In this document: piece after piece, positions 37,696 to 48,115 of the stretch
How positions within the stretch are numbered: position 1 is the stretch's first letter
How the letters are laid out: the number at the start of each line of letters is the position of its first letter
NCBI GenBank assembly: GCA_007679095.1
Contig: VEFU01000008.1
Span: 1 to 64,000 of the forward strand
Direction of reading: 5' to 3'
From: Paenibacillus bovis
Lineage (GTDB): Bacteria; Bacillota; Bacilli; Bacillales; Bacillaceae_C
Length of the DNA: 64,000 nt
The notes under the pieces: model-generated
Database searches by the model: none
Told to the model about the DNA's origin: nothing
Seen by the model: only the letters and a program-made list of their open reading frames with translations
Translations under genes and position numbers: made by a program

Positions 37696-40338
37696 ATGGA
37701 AAAGAAAGAAGTTAGCATGCCAACTAAATATGAACCTCAAAACATTGAACAAGGTAGATATGAATGGTGGTTGTCTGGAAAGTACTTTGAAGCAGAAAAT
37801 AATCCTGATAAGGAACCATACACGATTGTTATTCCGCCTCCAAATGTAACAGGAAAGCTACATTTAGGTCATGCATGGGATACTGCTTTGCAAGATATAT
37901 TGACAAGAATGAAGCGGATGCAAGGATATGATGTGTTATGGCTTCCTGGAATGGATCATGCAGGTATTGCAACACAAGCGAAAGTAGAAGAAAAACTTCG
38001 GGAAGAAGGAAAATCTCGTTACGATCTTGGCAGAGAAAAGTTCCTAGAAGAAACGTGGAAATGGAAAGAGGAATATGCGACTTTTATCCGTGAGCAATGG
38101 GCGAAACTGGGGTTGGGACTTGATTACTCTAGAGAACGATTCACGTTAGATGAAGGACTTTCAAAAGCTGTACGTGAGGTATTCGTAACTCTTTACAATG
38201 AAGGTTTAATCTATCGTGGCGAATACATTATTAACTGGGATCCTGCAACAAAGACAGCATTATCTGATATTGAAGTTATTCATAAAGATGTACAAGGTGC
38301 ATTTTATCATATGAATTACCCACTAGCTGATGGTTCTGGCTCCATAGAAGTAGCAACTACTCGTCCAGAAACAATGCTTGGTGACACTGGTGTAGCCGTC
38401 CATCCAGAAGATGAGCGCTACAAACATTTAATTGGGAAAACTGTAATATTACCTATCGTTGGAAGGGAAATTCCAATTGTAGCGGATGATTATGTAGATA
38501 CGGAGTTTGGATCAGGAGCGGTGAAAATTACACCGGCACATGATCCTAATGACTTTGAAATTGGTAACCGTCACAATCTTCCTCGTATCCTTGTGATGAA
38601 CGAAGATGGCACAATGAATAAGAATGCAGGAAAGTATAATGGAATGGATCGCTTTGCATGTCGTAAACAAATTGTAAAAGACTTGCAGGAAGCAGGTATT
38701 CTTTTTGAAATTGAAGAGCACCTCCATTCTGTTGGCCATTCTGAACGAAGTGGAGCAGTAGTAGAGCCATACTTATCTACACAGTGGTTTGTTAAAATGA
38801 AGCCACTAGCAGAAAAAGCAATTGAATTACAAAAAAGTGATGAAAAAGTTAACTTTGTTCCAGATCGTTTTGAAAAGACATATATGCACTGGATGGAAAA
38901 TATTCATGATTGGTGTATTTCACGCCAATTATGGTGGGGACATCGAATTCCTGCTTGGTACCATAAAGAAACAGGAGAAATATATGTAGGTCATGAGGCA
39001 CCACAAGATGAGGGAAATTGGGAACAAGACACGGATGTATTAGATACGTGGTTTAGTTCTGCACTATGGCCGTTTTCAACAATGGGATGGCCAGACGAAG
39101 ATGCGGCAGATTACAAACGTTATTACCCAACTGATTGCCTAGTAACAGGATATGATATTATCTTTTTCTGGGTATCGAGAATGTTATTCCAAGGTCTAAA
39201 GTTTACGGAAAAACGTCCTTTTAAAGACTTATTAATACATGGACTTGTTCGTGATGCGGAAGGACGGAAAATGAGTAAATCGCTTGGTAACGGCGTGGAT
39301 CCAATGGATGTTATTGATAAGTACGGTGCCGATTCTCTCCGTTATTTCTTAACAACAGGAAGTTCTCCAGGCCAAGATTTACGTTTCAGCATGGAGAAAA
39401 TCGAATCTGTTTGGAATTTTGCTAATAAAATATGGAATGCATCTCGCTTTGCTCTAATGAATATGGATGGATTAACATATGACGAAATTGATTTAACCGG
39501 GGAAAAGTCTGTTGCCGATAAATGGATCTTAGCTCGTTTAAATGACACAATAGAAACAGTTACAAAGCTTGCAGACAAATATGAATTTGGTGAAGTAGGT
39601 AGAGCACTTTACAACTTTATATGGGATGATTTCTGTGACTGGTATATCGAAATGGCGAAACTTCCACTTTATGGAGAAGATGAGGCAGCGAAAAAGACAA
39701 CACGTTCTATATTGGCATATGTTCTCGATCAAACAATGAGATTGTTACATCCATTTATGCCATTTATTACCGAGGAAATTTGGCAGAACTTACCTCATGA
39801 AGGTGAATCTATTACAGTTGCTGCATGGCCAACAGTAAATGAGCAATTTAATGATGAAAATGCTGTACAAGAAATGAAATTGCTAATGGATATTATCCGT
39901 TCTGTTCGTAATATCCGTGCAGAAGTAAACACACCTATGAGTAAGAAAATTACATTATTATTAAAGGCAAAAGATGAAACTGTATTGGCAGCACTAGAAA
40001 AAAATAAACCTTTCATTGAAAAGTTCTGTAATCCAGATGAGTTACAAATTGCTACTGATATTGTGTCACCAGATAAAGCAATGACGGCGGTTGTTACAGG
40101 AGTTGAACTGTTTATTCCATTAGCTGACTTAATCAATATGGAAGAAGAAATTGCGCGCCTAAATAAAGAATTAGATAAATGGACGAAAGAAGTAGAACGC
40201 GTCCAGAAGAAATTGGCAAATGAGAAATTTATCAGTAAGGCACCTGAAGCTGTTGTTGCGGAAGAACGCGCAAAAGAAAAAGACTACTTAGAGAAGAAAG
40301 CGACAGTGGAAGCACGTATTAAGGAACTACAATCATAA
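37696..40338 (+). CDS. valS: Valyl-tRNA synthetase
   Basis: The class I synthetase has 880 residues. HLGH (56-59) and KMSKS (525-529) are the ATP motifs; [15 protein letters not shown] and the editing-domain string [17 protein letters not shown] are present; a C-terminal coiled coil (about 810-880) binds tRNA. ATG 37696 is 6 nt from AGGAGG; ATG 37690 abuts it. A valine T-box lies in the leader. Confidence 0.97.
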   Translation: MEKKEVSMPTKYEPQNIEQGRYEWWLSGKYFEAENNPDKEPYTIVIPPPNVTGKLHLGHAWDTALQDILTRMKRMQGYDVLWLPGMDHAGIATQAKVEEKLREEGKSRYDLGREKFLEETWKWKEEYATFIREQWAKLGLGLDYSRERFTLDEGLSKAVREVFVTLYNEGLIYRGEYIINWDPATKTALSDIEVIHKDVQGAFYHMNYPLADGSGSIEVATTRPETMLGDTGVAVHPEDERYKHLIGKTVILPIVGREIPIVADDYVDTEFGSGAVKITPAHDPNDFEIGNRHNLPRILVMNEDGTMNKNAGKYNGMDRFACRKQIVKDLQEAGILFEIEEHLHSVGHSERSGAVVEPYLSTQWFVKMKPLAEKAIELQKSDEKVNFVPDRFEKTYMHWMENIHDWCISRQLWWGHRIPAWYHKETGEIYVGHEAPQDEGNWEQDTDVLDTWFSSALWPFSTMGWPDEDAADYKRYYPTDCLVTGYDIIFFWVSRMLFQGLKFTEKRPFKDLLIHGLVRDAEGRKMSKSLGNGVDPMDVIDKYGADSLRYFLTTGSSPGQDLRFSMEKIESVWNFANKIWNASRFALMNMDGLTYDEIDLTGEKSVADKWILARLNDTIETVTKLADKYEFGEVGRALYNFIWDDFCDWYIEMAKLPLYGEDEAAKKTTRSILAYVLDQTMRLLHPFMPFITEEIWQNLPHEGESITVAAWPTVNEQFNDENAVQEMKLLMDIIRSVRNIRAEVNTPMSKKITLLLKAKDETVLAALEKNKPFIEKFCNPDELQIATDIVSPDKAMTAVVTGVELFIPLADLINMEEEIARLNKELDKWTKEVERVQKKLANEKFISKAPEAVVAEERAKEKDYLEKKATVEARIKELQS

Positions 40339-40402
40339 TTGTGCTAGAGGAAGCGAATTCTATTAGGATTCGCTTCCATTATCATGGATAGAGGTGTACA
40401 CA

Positions 40403-41722
40403 TTGTTTTCTACATATGATGAGGCCCTTAACTGGATTCATGCCCGTTTACGTTTAGGAATGAAGCCAGGTTTAAAAAGGATGGAGTGGATGCTAGAAAA
40501 GCTATCCCATCCAGAACAAAAACTTCAAGCAATTCATATAGGTGGAACGAATGGAAAAGGGTCAACCGTTACTTATGTGCGCTCTATGCTCCAAGCAGCT
40601 GGGTATGAGGTAGGAACTTTCACATCACCATATATTGAACAATTTAACGAAAGAATTAGCGTAAATGGAATTCCAATTGATGACAATGATATTACGAGAC
40701 TAGTAAATATAATAAAACCACTTGCTGATGAGCTGGAAAACACAACGTTAGGTCCACCGACTGAGTTTGAAGTAATTACTGCAATGGCTATCTATTATTT
40801 TTCGGAAGTACATTCAGTAGACTTCGTCATATTTGAGGTTGGACTTGGGGGAAGATTTGATTCGACCAACGTGATAAAGCCTTTATTGTCCATTATTACA
40901 AATGTCGGAATGGATCATACTCAAATTCTAGGTGACACGATTGAACAAATAGCCTTTGAAAAAGCAGGGATTATTAAAGAAAATACAGCTATCTTTACAT
41001 GTATTCAAATCGATGAAGGAATACAACAAGTAGAGAAAATTGCGAAGGAGAAAAACGCTCCTTTGTTCCAACTTGGAAAAGACTTTTCGGTATCAAGTTA
41101 TCAATCCCTTCAAAACAGAGAACAGTTTACGTTAAAAACATATAATGTCCTATTAGAAAATATACAAATTTCCTTATTAGGAAAACATCAAACAGAAAAT
41201 GCAGCAGTTGCAATTGCTAGTATTTTATATCTACTAGAATCTGGTCATGTAACTGTTCACGAACAGCACATAAGAGAAGGTCTATTACAAGCGTATTGGC
41301 CAGGCAGGTTTGAAATATTACAAGTAAATCCAACTATCATTATGGATGGGGCACATAATCCAGAAGGAATGCGCTCCTTTGTTTCTGCTATGGAAGCTAG
41401 ATACAAACACAAAAATATTAAAATTGTATTTGCTGCGTTAAAAGATAAGGATTTAACAGAGATGTTTGCCCTTTTAAATACATTAAAAGCACAAATATTT
41501 GTAACTGAATTTGACTTCCCACGAGCTGCTACTGCTGAGGAACTGAAGGAAATAAGTAATAACCCAAATGTAACTGCAGAGCCAAATAGTAAGTTTTTAA
41601 TCAAACAACTAATTGAGTCACTTGAAAAAGATGAGGTACTTGCGATTGTAAGTTCTCTATATTTCATTTCGGAAATGAAACCATTTATCGTTAATCTAAT
41701 TCGTAATCAAGAGTGCCATTAA
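40403..41722 (+). CDS. folC: Folylpolyglutamate synthase / dihydrofolate synthase
   Basis: The 439-residue enzyme adds glutamate to folates. The Mur-ligase-like P-loop GGTNGKGST is at about 47-55; TSPYIEQFNERI, FEVGLGGRFDSTN and DGAHNPEGM are family motifs. The start TTG 40403 has AGAGGTG 6 nt upstream. folC follows valS as in B. subtilis; an inverted repeat (GGAAGCGAAT/ATTCGCTTCC) lies between them. Confidence 0.95.
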   Translation: MFSTYDEALNWIHARLRLGMKPGLKRMEWMLEKLSHPEQKLQAIHIGGTNGKGSTVTYVRSMLQAAGYEVGTFTSPYIEQFNERISVNGIPIDDNDITRLVNIIKPLADELENTTLGPPTEFEVITAMAIYYFSEVHSVDFVIFEVGLGGRFDSTNVIKPLLSIITNVGMDHTQILGDTIEQIAFEKAGIIKENTAIFTCIQIDEGIQQVEKIAKEKNAPLFQLGKDFSVSSYQSLQNREQFTLKTYNVLLENIQISLLGKHQTENAAVAIASILYLLESGHVTVHEQHIREGLLQAYWPGRFEILQVNPTIIMDGAHNPEGMRSFVSAMEARYKHKNIKIVFAALKDKDLTEMFALLNTLKAQIFVTEFDFPRAATAEELKEISNNPNVTAEPNSKFLIKQLIESLEKDEVLAIVSSLYFISEMKPFIVNLIRNQECH

Positions 41723-41741
41723 AAAAGCACTCTTTTTTTAT
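41710..41741 (+). terminator. Terminator overlapping the end of folC
   Basis: AGAGTGC at 41710-41716 pairs with GCACTCT at 41727-41733, then TTTTTTT. The folC stop is in the loop. Confidence 0.85.
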
Positions 41742-41849
41742 TTTGTAGATGTCGATAGTTATTTATTGATTATTTCAGATTATAATGGCTATATTTGAAT
41801 TAAGCTGTGGAAAAAACTAGACTTTTGTCCTGGTTATTTGTTAAGAGGA

Positions 41850-41932
41850 TGAACTGATACCATAAAAACTATCATGGAAGTTAGTTCAAAAGCTAAATGA
41901 ACCGATTAATATGGCTGAGAGGATGGGTTTGA
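41850..41932 (+). promoter_or_regulatory. Structured leader of the pilus operon with competing hairpins
   Basis: GAACTGA (41851-41857) pairs with TTAGTTC (41881-41887), with CCAT/ATGG inside. The same AGTTC bases can instead pair downstream (GTTCA 41884-41888 with TGAAC 41898-41902). No T-run follows. This may be accidental; no known riboswitch class was recognised. Confidence 0.3.
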
Positions 41933-43588
41933 TTGAAAATGAGAAAACGGCTCGGGGATTTACTTGTCAGTTCGGGACTAATAACTTCGAATCAGCTTGA
42001 AAAAGCATTACAAGAAAAAAGTGAAAACCAAAAACTTGGGGATGCATTAGTACAATTCGGATATATTACCGAGCGACAGTTAATTGAGGCATTGGAGTTT
42101 CAGTTAGGGATACCTCATATTAGTCTGTACCGTTATCCGTTTGATGAGACATTATTTTCATTAATCCCAAAAGATGCTGCGAAACGGAATTTAATTGTCC
42201 CGTTAAAGAAAGAGGATGATAAATTATATGTAGCAATGGCTGATCCGATGGACTTTTATTTAATTGAAGACCTCAGACTTGCTACTGGCTTTCATATAGA
42301 AACTGTTATTGCTACAAAAGCAGATATTTTACGTGCGATTCATAAATATTACGACAATGAAGATGACTTTGATGAATTTGAATCCGAGCAGGTAAATATA
42401 CAAGCTGGCCAAGAAAATATTACCTATAATGATTCACCAATTGTTCGATTAGTGAATCAGATTTTAACGAATGCACTCGTACAAAGAGCAAGTGATATAC
42501 ATATCGATCCACAGGAATCGAAGGTTGTTATTCGCTACCGTGTAGATGGATTACTTCGTGTAGAACGTAAAGTTCCAAAGAATATGCAAAACATGCTAAT
42601 CTCAAGAGTTAAAATCATGGCAAATATGGATATTACCGAATACCGAATACCCCAAGATGGTAGAATTAGAACAAATATAGATTTGCGACCAATAGATTTG
42701 AGAGTTTCAACTTTACCAACTGTCTATGGTGAAAAAATCGTTTTACGGATTCTTGATTTAAGAAATGTTTTAAACGATATAAATAGAATTGGATTTAATG
42801 AATTAAATTTACAACGATTTAAACAATTAATTGAACAACCTACTGGAATTATTCTTATTAGCGGTCCAACAGGTTCTGGGAAATCCTCCACATTATATGC
42901 TGCATTAAACCGGTTAAATAAGGAAGAAGTAAATATTATAACTGTTGAAGATCCGGTCGAGTACCAACTGGAAGGAATAAATCAAATACAAGTTAACGCC
43001 ACTGTAGGTTTGACGTTTGCCTCTGGGCTACGATCTATATTACGTCAAGATCCTAATATTATCATGGTCGGTGAAATACGTGATAATGAAACAATGGAAA
43101 TAGCGATTAGAGCTTCCTTGACGGGACATTTAGTATTATCAACCATCCATACAAACGACTCTATTAGTACCGTAACAAGATTGATGGATATGGGGGTAGA
43201 GCCATTTCTAATAGCTGCCTCTTTAAATGGTATTGTTTCGCAAAGGCTTGTCCGCAAAGTTTGTAGAGATTGTGCGCAAAAAGACATACCAACAAATAGA
43301 GAAATGGACATATTTAGAAAACGAGGACTACATATTGACCATGTCATGCGCGGTAAAGGTTGTGTTTCATGCAATATGACAGGTTATAAGGGAAGAGTTG
43401 CTATCCATGAAGTACTTGTAATGACAGACGAAATGAAGAAAATCATCATGAATAAACAAGATCTATCTGAACTTAAGAAACAAGCAGAGCAACAAAAAAC
43501 CGTATTCTTATTAGATGATGGATTAATGAAGGTGCAAGCAGGGATAACTACTACAGAAGAAGTTTTGCGAGTTGCATATTTAGAGTAG
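41933..43588 (+). CDS. pilB: Type IV pilus assembly ATPase PilB (GspE family)
   Basis: The 551-residue ATPase drives pilus extension. It has an N-terminal MshEN domain (about 1-145, RLGDLLVSSGLITSNQLEKAL), Walker A GPTGSGKSS (311-319), Asp box and Walker B GEIRDNETMEIAIRASLTGH, and zinc cysteines CRDC...CVSC near 445-480. I kept the TTG start because AGAGG lies about 9 nt upstream; ATG 41939 is farther from it. It opens the pilus operon. Confidence 0.9.
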   Translation: MKMRKRLGDLLVSSGLITSNQLEKALQEKSENQKLGDALVQFGYITERQLIEALEFQLGIPHISLYRYPFDETLFSLIPKDAAKRNLIVPLKKEDDKLYVAMADPMDFYLIEDLRLATGFHIETVIATKADILRAIHKYYDNEDDFDEFESEQVNIQAGQENITYNDSPIVRLVNQILTNALVQRASDIHIDPQESKVVIRYRVDGLLRVERKVPKNMQNMLISRVKIMANMDITEYRIPQDGRIRTNIDLRPIDLRVSTLPTVYGEKIVLRILDLRNVLNDINRIGFNELNLQRFKQLIEQPTGIILISGPTGSGKSSTLYAALNRLNKEEVNIITVEDPVEYQLEGINQIQVNATVGLTFASGLRSILRQDPNIIMVGEIRDNETMEIAIRASLTGHLVLSTIHTNDSISTVTRLMDMGVEPFLIAASLNGIVSQRLVRKVCRDCAQKDIPTNREMDIFRKRGLHIDHVMRGKGCVSCNMTGYKGRVAIHEVLVMTDEMKKIIMNKQDLSELKKQAEQQKTVFLLDDGLMKVQAGITTTEEVLRVAYLE

Positions 43589-43596
43589 GTGAAAAC

Positions 43597-44640
43597 ATGG
43601 ACGAAAATAGTATTCATTATTTACTGCAAAAAGCATTTGAACTTCAAGCATCGGATTTACATATAACGGTTGGAGTTCCACCAATCATGCGCATAAATGG
43701 TGTGTTAAAGAAATTTGGAGAAAATCGAATAACACAAGATCAATCGGAAGCGATTGCTCAAGAAATGATTCCAGAGCACTTATGGAATGTTTATATCGAG
43801 AAAGGTGAATTAGATTTTTCATACGGTTTGCAAGGAGTGTCAAGATTTCGTGTGAATGTGTTTCGGCAACGCTCCAGTTCCGCCCTTGCAATTCGAGTAG
43901 TGCCAACCGAAATTCCCTCAATGGAACAATTAAATTTGCCACCAATCGTAAGAAAAATTGCAGAGAAGCCGCAAGGACTAGTACTCGTAACAGGTCCAAC
44001 TGGAAGCGGAAAATCCACAACATTAGCTTCTATGATTGACTACATGAATAAAACGATGCGAAAACATATTATTACACTTGAGGATCCGATTGAATATATG
44101 CATAAGCATCAACTATGTGTTATTGACCAACGAGAGGTTGGGTTAGATACACTAAATTTTGCAAATGGACTACGCAGTGCGCTTCGTCAAGATCCTGATG
44201 TTATATTAGTAGGAGAGATGAGAGATTTAGAAACGATCCAAACCGCGATTACTGCTGCAGAAACAGGTCATTTAGTATTAGGTACTTTACATACTTCTGG
44301 TGCTGTTTCAACGGTTAATCGTATTATTGATGTGTTTAATGGGGATCAACAGCATCAAATCCGTTATCAGCTCTCCTCCGTATTAGAAGCAGTAATATCC
44401 CAAAGATTATTTCCAACTATCGACGGAAAAGGGCGCATTGCAGCTTTTGAAGTATTGCTCAATGTCCCAGCTGTTGGAAACTTGATTCGATCAGAAAAAG
44501 CACACCAAATTCCAAATATCATGCAAACATCACGACTGGAAGGGATGCAACTTTTAGAAAACAGCACAAAAGAACTGTTAAACGCGGGGAAAATCTCTCG
44601 AGAGGTTGCACTTCCATTCCTAAAGCAGGTATTCGAATAA
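43597..44640 (+). CDS. pilT: Type IV pilus retraction ATPase PilT
   Basis: The 347-residue protein is PilT-like: Walker A GPTGSGKST (133-141), GEMRDLETIQTAITAAETGHLVL (Walker B with the AETGH-type string of PilT) and IDVFNGDQQHQIRYQLS. It should disassemble the pilus and so power twitching or DNA uptake. It starts 8 bp after pilB and its stop overlaps the pilC ATG. Confidence 0.92.
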   Translation: MDENSIHYLLQKAFELQASDLHITVGVPPIMRINGVLKKFGENRITQDQSEAIAQEMIPEHLWNVYIEKGELDFSYGLQGVSRFRVNVFRQRSSSALAIRVVPTEIPSMEQLNLPPIVRKIAEKPQGLVLVTGPTGSGKSTTLASMIDYMNKTMRKHIITLEDPIEYMHKHQLCVIDQREVGLDTLNFANGLRSALRQDPDVILVGEMRDLETIQTAITAAETGHLVLGTLHTSGAVSTVNRIIDVFNGDQQHQIRYQLSSVLEAVISQRLFPTIDGKGRIAAFEVLLNVPAVGNLIRSEKAHQIPNIMQTSRLEGMQLLENSTKELLNAGKISREVALPFLKQVFE

Positions 44641-45851
44641 TGGCACGTTTTAAGTATAGTGGGCGCACAAGGACAGGGAAGAAGAATGGGATATTACACG
44701 CCGATTCCAAAAGAGAGGCGATGGAAAAGCTCCGACATGATGGCGTTCGAGTAATTGAAATCGAGGAAGTACCTGAAAATATATTTACGAAAGATATTGT
44801 GATTGGAAACCCAGTAAAACTTCAACATCTCGTTATTTTTCTGAAGCAATTTTCAACTCTACTGTCAGCTGGAGTGTCAGTAGTAGAGGCAACGAAAATT
44901 CTAGCAGAGCAGACGGACAGTAAACCATTGGCGAAAGCTTTACAAAAGGTTGAAGTGGAGATACGTGCGGGAAATCCATTATCGAAAGCATTAGCGAAGC
45001 ATGAAGAAATATTTGAGTCTTTAATTATTAATATGGTACATGCTGGAGAAATTTCAGGAACATTAGATGAGACACTTAATCGATTAAGTATTCATTATGA
45101 AAAGCAACATCGTACTAGACAAAAAGTAATTTCTGCTTTTTCATACCCAATTTTTGTTGGTATCATTGCGATAGCTGTAGTCATTTTTCTATTAATAGGA
45201 GTTGTGCCTACATTTGTATCTTTGTTTGCAGATGTAGGTGGAGAGCTACCAGCTATCACTCAATTTGTCCTAAATAGTAGTAATTTCGTTCGAAAGTTTT
45301 GGTATTTATTGATACTGATTCCTTTGTTAATTTGGTTTACTATATATACGATGCGTAAAAAGCCAGAAACAAAGTATTATTTAGACCTAATCGTATTAAG
45401 AATGCCTATATTTGGTTCTATTTTTCAAAAAAGTGTATTAGCTAGGTTTACTTTAACATTTAGCTCGATGTTTTCGAGTTCTGTGCCTATTCTCCAAGCA
45501 TTGACAATGCTGGAGAAACTAGTAGAGAATGAAGTAATTGCTAGAGTGATAAAGGAATCAAGACAATCATTAGAACAAGGGAAGTCACTAACAGAACCGA
45601 TGAAAAAACATTGGGCATTTCCCCCGCTCGTCTCCCAAATGATTGCAATTGGAGAGGAAACAGGATCACTGGATGTCATGTTAGAGAAAGTTGCGGATTT
45701 CTATGAAGCAGAAGTCGAAGCAACTACTGATCGTTTAAAATCACTCATTGAACCAATCATGATTGTGCTATTAGCGGGTTTAGTCGGAACGATTGTCACA
45801 GCTATTATGGTGCCGATGTTTGATATATTTAATAATATACAAAGTTACTAA
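44640..45851 (+). CDS. pilC: Type IV pilus inner-membrane platform protein PilC (GspF family)
   Basis: The 403-residue protein has two cytoplasmic GspF domains (about 65-190 and 270-395) and three membrane segments near 165-190, 215-235 and 375-395. FLKQFSTLLSAGVSVVEA, TGSLDVMLEKVADFYEAEVE and EPIMIVLLAGLVG are family strings. It couples the PilB/PilT motors to the fibre. The start codon overlaps the pilT stop (TAATG). Confidence 0.92.
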   Translation: MARFKYSGRTRTGKKNGILHADSKREAMEKLRHDGVRVIEIEEVPENIFTKDIVIGNPVKLQHLVIFLKQFSTLLSAGVSVVEATKILAEQTDSKPLAKALQKVEVEIRAGNPLSKALAKHEEIFESLIINMVHAGEISGTLDETLNRLSIHYEKQHRTRQKVISAFSYPIFVGIIAIAVVIFLLIGVVPTFVSLFADVGGELPAITQFVLNSSNFVRKFWYLLILIPLLIWFTIYTMRKKPETKYYLDLIVLRMPIFGSIFQKSVLARFTLTFSSMFSSSVPILQALTMLEKLVENEVIARVIKESRQSLEQGKSLTEPMKKHWAFPPLVSQMIAIGEETGSLDVMLEKVADFYEAEVEATTDRLKSLIEPIMIVLLAGLVGTIVTAIMVPMFDIFNNIQSY

Positions 45852-45959
45852 ATCTTAACAATTTTTTGTGAGAAATTTGTCGCTTATTTTTCTGCTATCG
45901 CCTATAATAAAGCTGTATATTACTTTTGAACTAATACAAAGGTATGAGGAGGAAGTTTG

Positions 45960-46382
45960 ATGGTAAAAAAGATTAGACAAGCTTTAAAAAATGAAAAAGG
46001 CTTAACATTAGTTGAGTTACTAGCGGTTGTCGTTATTCTCGGAATCATCTCTGCTATTGCTATTCCAAGCATCGGTGGATTAATCAATAACTCGAAAAAG
46101 GATGCGCATTTAGCAAATGGACAACAGATGGTGAATGCAGCTAAATTAGCATTAATTGAAGATGATGAAGTAGAATCATGGACTCTACAAGATCTTATAA
46201 GTAAAGAATATTTAGAACCAGTTAAGGATCCATCCGGTGGAGAATATGCACCTGGTAGTATTGTGAAAAAAGGTGAAAATGGATCTTTTACAGTTACTTT
46301 AGTTCAAAAAGATTCAAAACATCAATTTTATTCTGGTGACCCTTTCGAACTTAAAAGAGGAGATGTAACTCTCCCGAAATAA
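45960..46382 (+). CDS. pilA: Type IV prepilin (PilA-like)
   Basis: The 140-residue product has a class III signal: a short basic leader ending in Gly14, then LTLVELLAVVVILGIISAIA with Glu at mature position 5. The first mature residue is Leu instead of the usual Phe or Met. The C-terminal domain is small and without cysteine. ATG 45960 has GAGGAGG 7 nt upstream; TTG 45957 is too close. It is the only prepilin in the operon. Confidence 0.9.
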   Translation: MVKKIRQALKNEKGLTLVELLAVVVILGIISAIAIPSIGGLINNSKKDAHLANGQQMVNAAKLALIEDDEVESWTLQDLISKEYLEPVKDPSGGEYAPGSIVKKGENGSFTVTLVQKDSKHQFYSGDPFELKRGDVTLPK

Positions 46383-46384
46383 TC

Positions 46385-47131
46385 ATGACTATTCTATTCT
46401 TCCTTTACGGACTCTTATTCGGTTCGTTTTATAATGTCGTTGGGCTAAGAGTCCCAAAGAAGCAATCGATTATCCGACCACGTTCTGCTTGTCCGAGTTG
46501 TGGTCGGACATTGTCATTTTTGGAACTTATGCCTGTTGTTGCTTATGTCATACAGTTAGGGAAATGTAAGCACTGTGGAAAACGAATTTCGCCAATATAT
46601 CCTATTATGGAACTTACAACCGGCCTCCTCTTCGCTTTAGCATACATAAAAATTGGTTGGAGTTTTGAGTTAGTGATTGCATTAACCCTTATCTCCTTAC
46701 TTGTTATCATTACAGTTTCAGATCTAACATATATGTTGATACCAGATAAGGTATTACTTGTATTTACGGGGATATTTATCATAGAGCTTATCATTGAACC
46801 GCTCTCTCCTTGGTGGGATTCACTGGCTGGAGCAGCTGTTGCATTTATTATGCTACTAGCAATAGCCATTATTTCAAAAGGTGGTATGGGTGGCGGTGAT
46901 ATTAAATTATTTACCGTTCTTGGACTAGTCCTAGGTGTAAAACTAGTATTCGTTTCATTTTTCTTTGCGAATTTAATCGGTGCGATTATTGGTATTATTG
47001 GGATGGCGATTGGAAAAATTGAAAGAAAAAAACCTATCCCTTTTGGTCCATTTATCGCGATAGGTACTATCATTGCGTATTTTTTCCATAAAGAAATATT
47101 CACATGGTATCTTTCACTTGTGAATTTTTAA
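46385..47131 (+). CDS. pilD: Prepilin peptidase / N-methyltransferase (PilD, ComC-like)
   Basis: The 248-residue membrane aspartyl protease has the zinc cysteines Cys36/39/61/64 of the methylase loop and the catalytic Asp113 (SDLTYMLIPD) and Asp172 (GGGDIKL). It cleaves and N-methylates prepilins. It follows the prepilin by 2 bp. B. subtilis has comC at this place between folC and spoIIB, so this may also serve competence pilins. Confidence 0.93.
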   Translation: MTILFFLYGLLFGSFYNVVGLRVPKKQSIIRPRSACPSCGRTLSFLELMPVVAYVIQLGKCKHCGKRISPIYPIMELTTGLLFALAYIKIGWSFELVIALTLISLLVIITVSDLTYMLIPDKVLLVFTGIFIIELIIEPLSPWWDSLAGAAVAFIMLLAIAIISKGGMGGGDIKLFTVLGLVLGVKLVFVSFFFANLIGAIIGIIGMAIGKIERKKPIPFGPFIAIGTIIAYFFHKEIFTWYLSLVNF

Positions 47132-47146
47132 GGGAGACGAAATAGA

Positions 47147-48115
47147 ATGGCAATATCACTCTTTAAAAGACAGCAAAAAACAATAAATTTTGTTTTTACA
47201 GATCAAGTCATTCGTTTTGTAGAACTAGCTATTGGTAGTAAATTTGAAATTGTACAAGCAGATGAACAAGCGCTTCCTAAAGGAATTATTAAATCTGGAA
47301 AAATTCATGATTATCCTGCTTTACAGGAAGTGCTCTTTCAATGTGTAAAAAAATGGAAGATTAAAAATAAAAAGATTCGCTTCATCATCCCTGATCCCCA
47401 TATTATTATTCGCCAAATACAAGTACCTCTAGATGTAAAAGAAGATGAATTAAATAACTATTTATTTTTAGAAATGGGTACAACCATTCATTTACCGTTT
47501 TCTGAGCCCACTTATGACTCGGTACTACTAGGGAAAACAGAAACGAAACAAAATGTTTTATTAGTAGCATCGCCAGAAGAAGTGGTCCAGTCTTATCGAG
47601 AAATATTGGAGGATGTAAAATTACAGCCTATAGTTGCTGATATTGGACCATTATCGTTGTATCGTCTTTGTAAGTTAGGAGAGCTTATTCAAGATGATGA
47701 CCATGTCATGTTATTAAATTTAGATGAACAACTATTAACGCTTTCGATTTTTCATGATGATATTCCTATATTTATGCGTCCTATCGAATTACAACAAGAT
47801 GATGACTTCCAGATCATGATGAATCAGACTAGCGCTTTGGATGAATCATACATATTAGAGGATATTTATAGTGAAGTAGAAAAGGTTATGAGCTTTTATA
47901 CGTATTCACTGCATCAAGGGAATGCAAGAGTTAATAAATATTTCATTTCAGGTGATCATCCTAATCTAGAAGAAATACAGAAGTATTTGGAAAATCGTCT
48001 TCAAGTTCATATTGAAGTATTATTAGCCGAAATAAACAATAATTTTTCAGGACAAGAAGTTGCAGCCCGATATACGACAGCACTTGGTCTCGGATTGAAA
48101 GAGGTGCCATTGTGA
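47147..48115 (+). CDS. pilM: Type IV pilus alignment protein PilM
   Basis: The 322-residue protein is a PilM-type actin-like ATPase: NFVFTDQVIRFVELA at the start, ALPKGIIKSGKI, and VADIGPLSLYRL where the nucleotide-binding fold is expected. It has no membrane segment and should bind the PilN N-terminus in the cytoplasm. The usual PilN contact partner follows immediately. Confidence 0.8.
   Translation: MAISLFKRQQKTINFVFTDQVIRFVELAIGSKFEIVQADEQALPKGIIKSGKIHDYPALQEVLFQCVKKWKIKNKKIRFIIPDPHIIIRQIQVPLDVKEDELNNYLFLEMGTTIHLPFSEPTYDSVLLGKTETKQNVLLVASPEEVVQSYREILEDVKLQPIVADIGPLSLYRLCKLGELIQDDDHVMLLNLDEQLLTLSIFHDDIPIFMRPIELQQDDDFQIMMNQTSALDESYILEDIYSEVEKVMSFYTYSLHQGNARVNKYFISGDHPNLEEIQKYLENRLQVHIEVLLAEINNNFSGQEVAARYTTALGLGLKEVPL

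Noticed and set aside
46543-47103. 186-codon minus-strand open frame opposite pilD
   Set aside because: The plus strand encodes a prepilin peptidase with all catalytic residues. The minus frame is a shadow of its hydrophobic codons.
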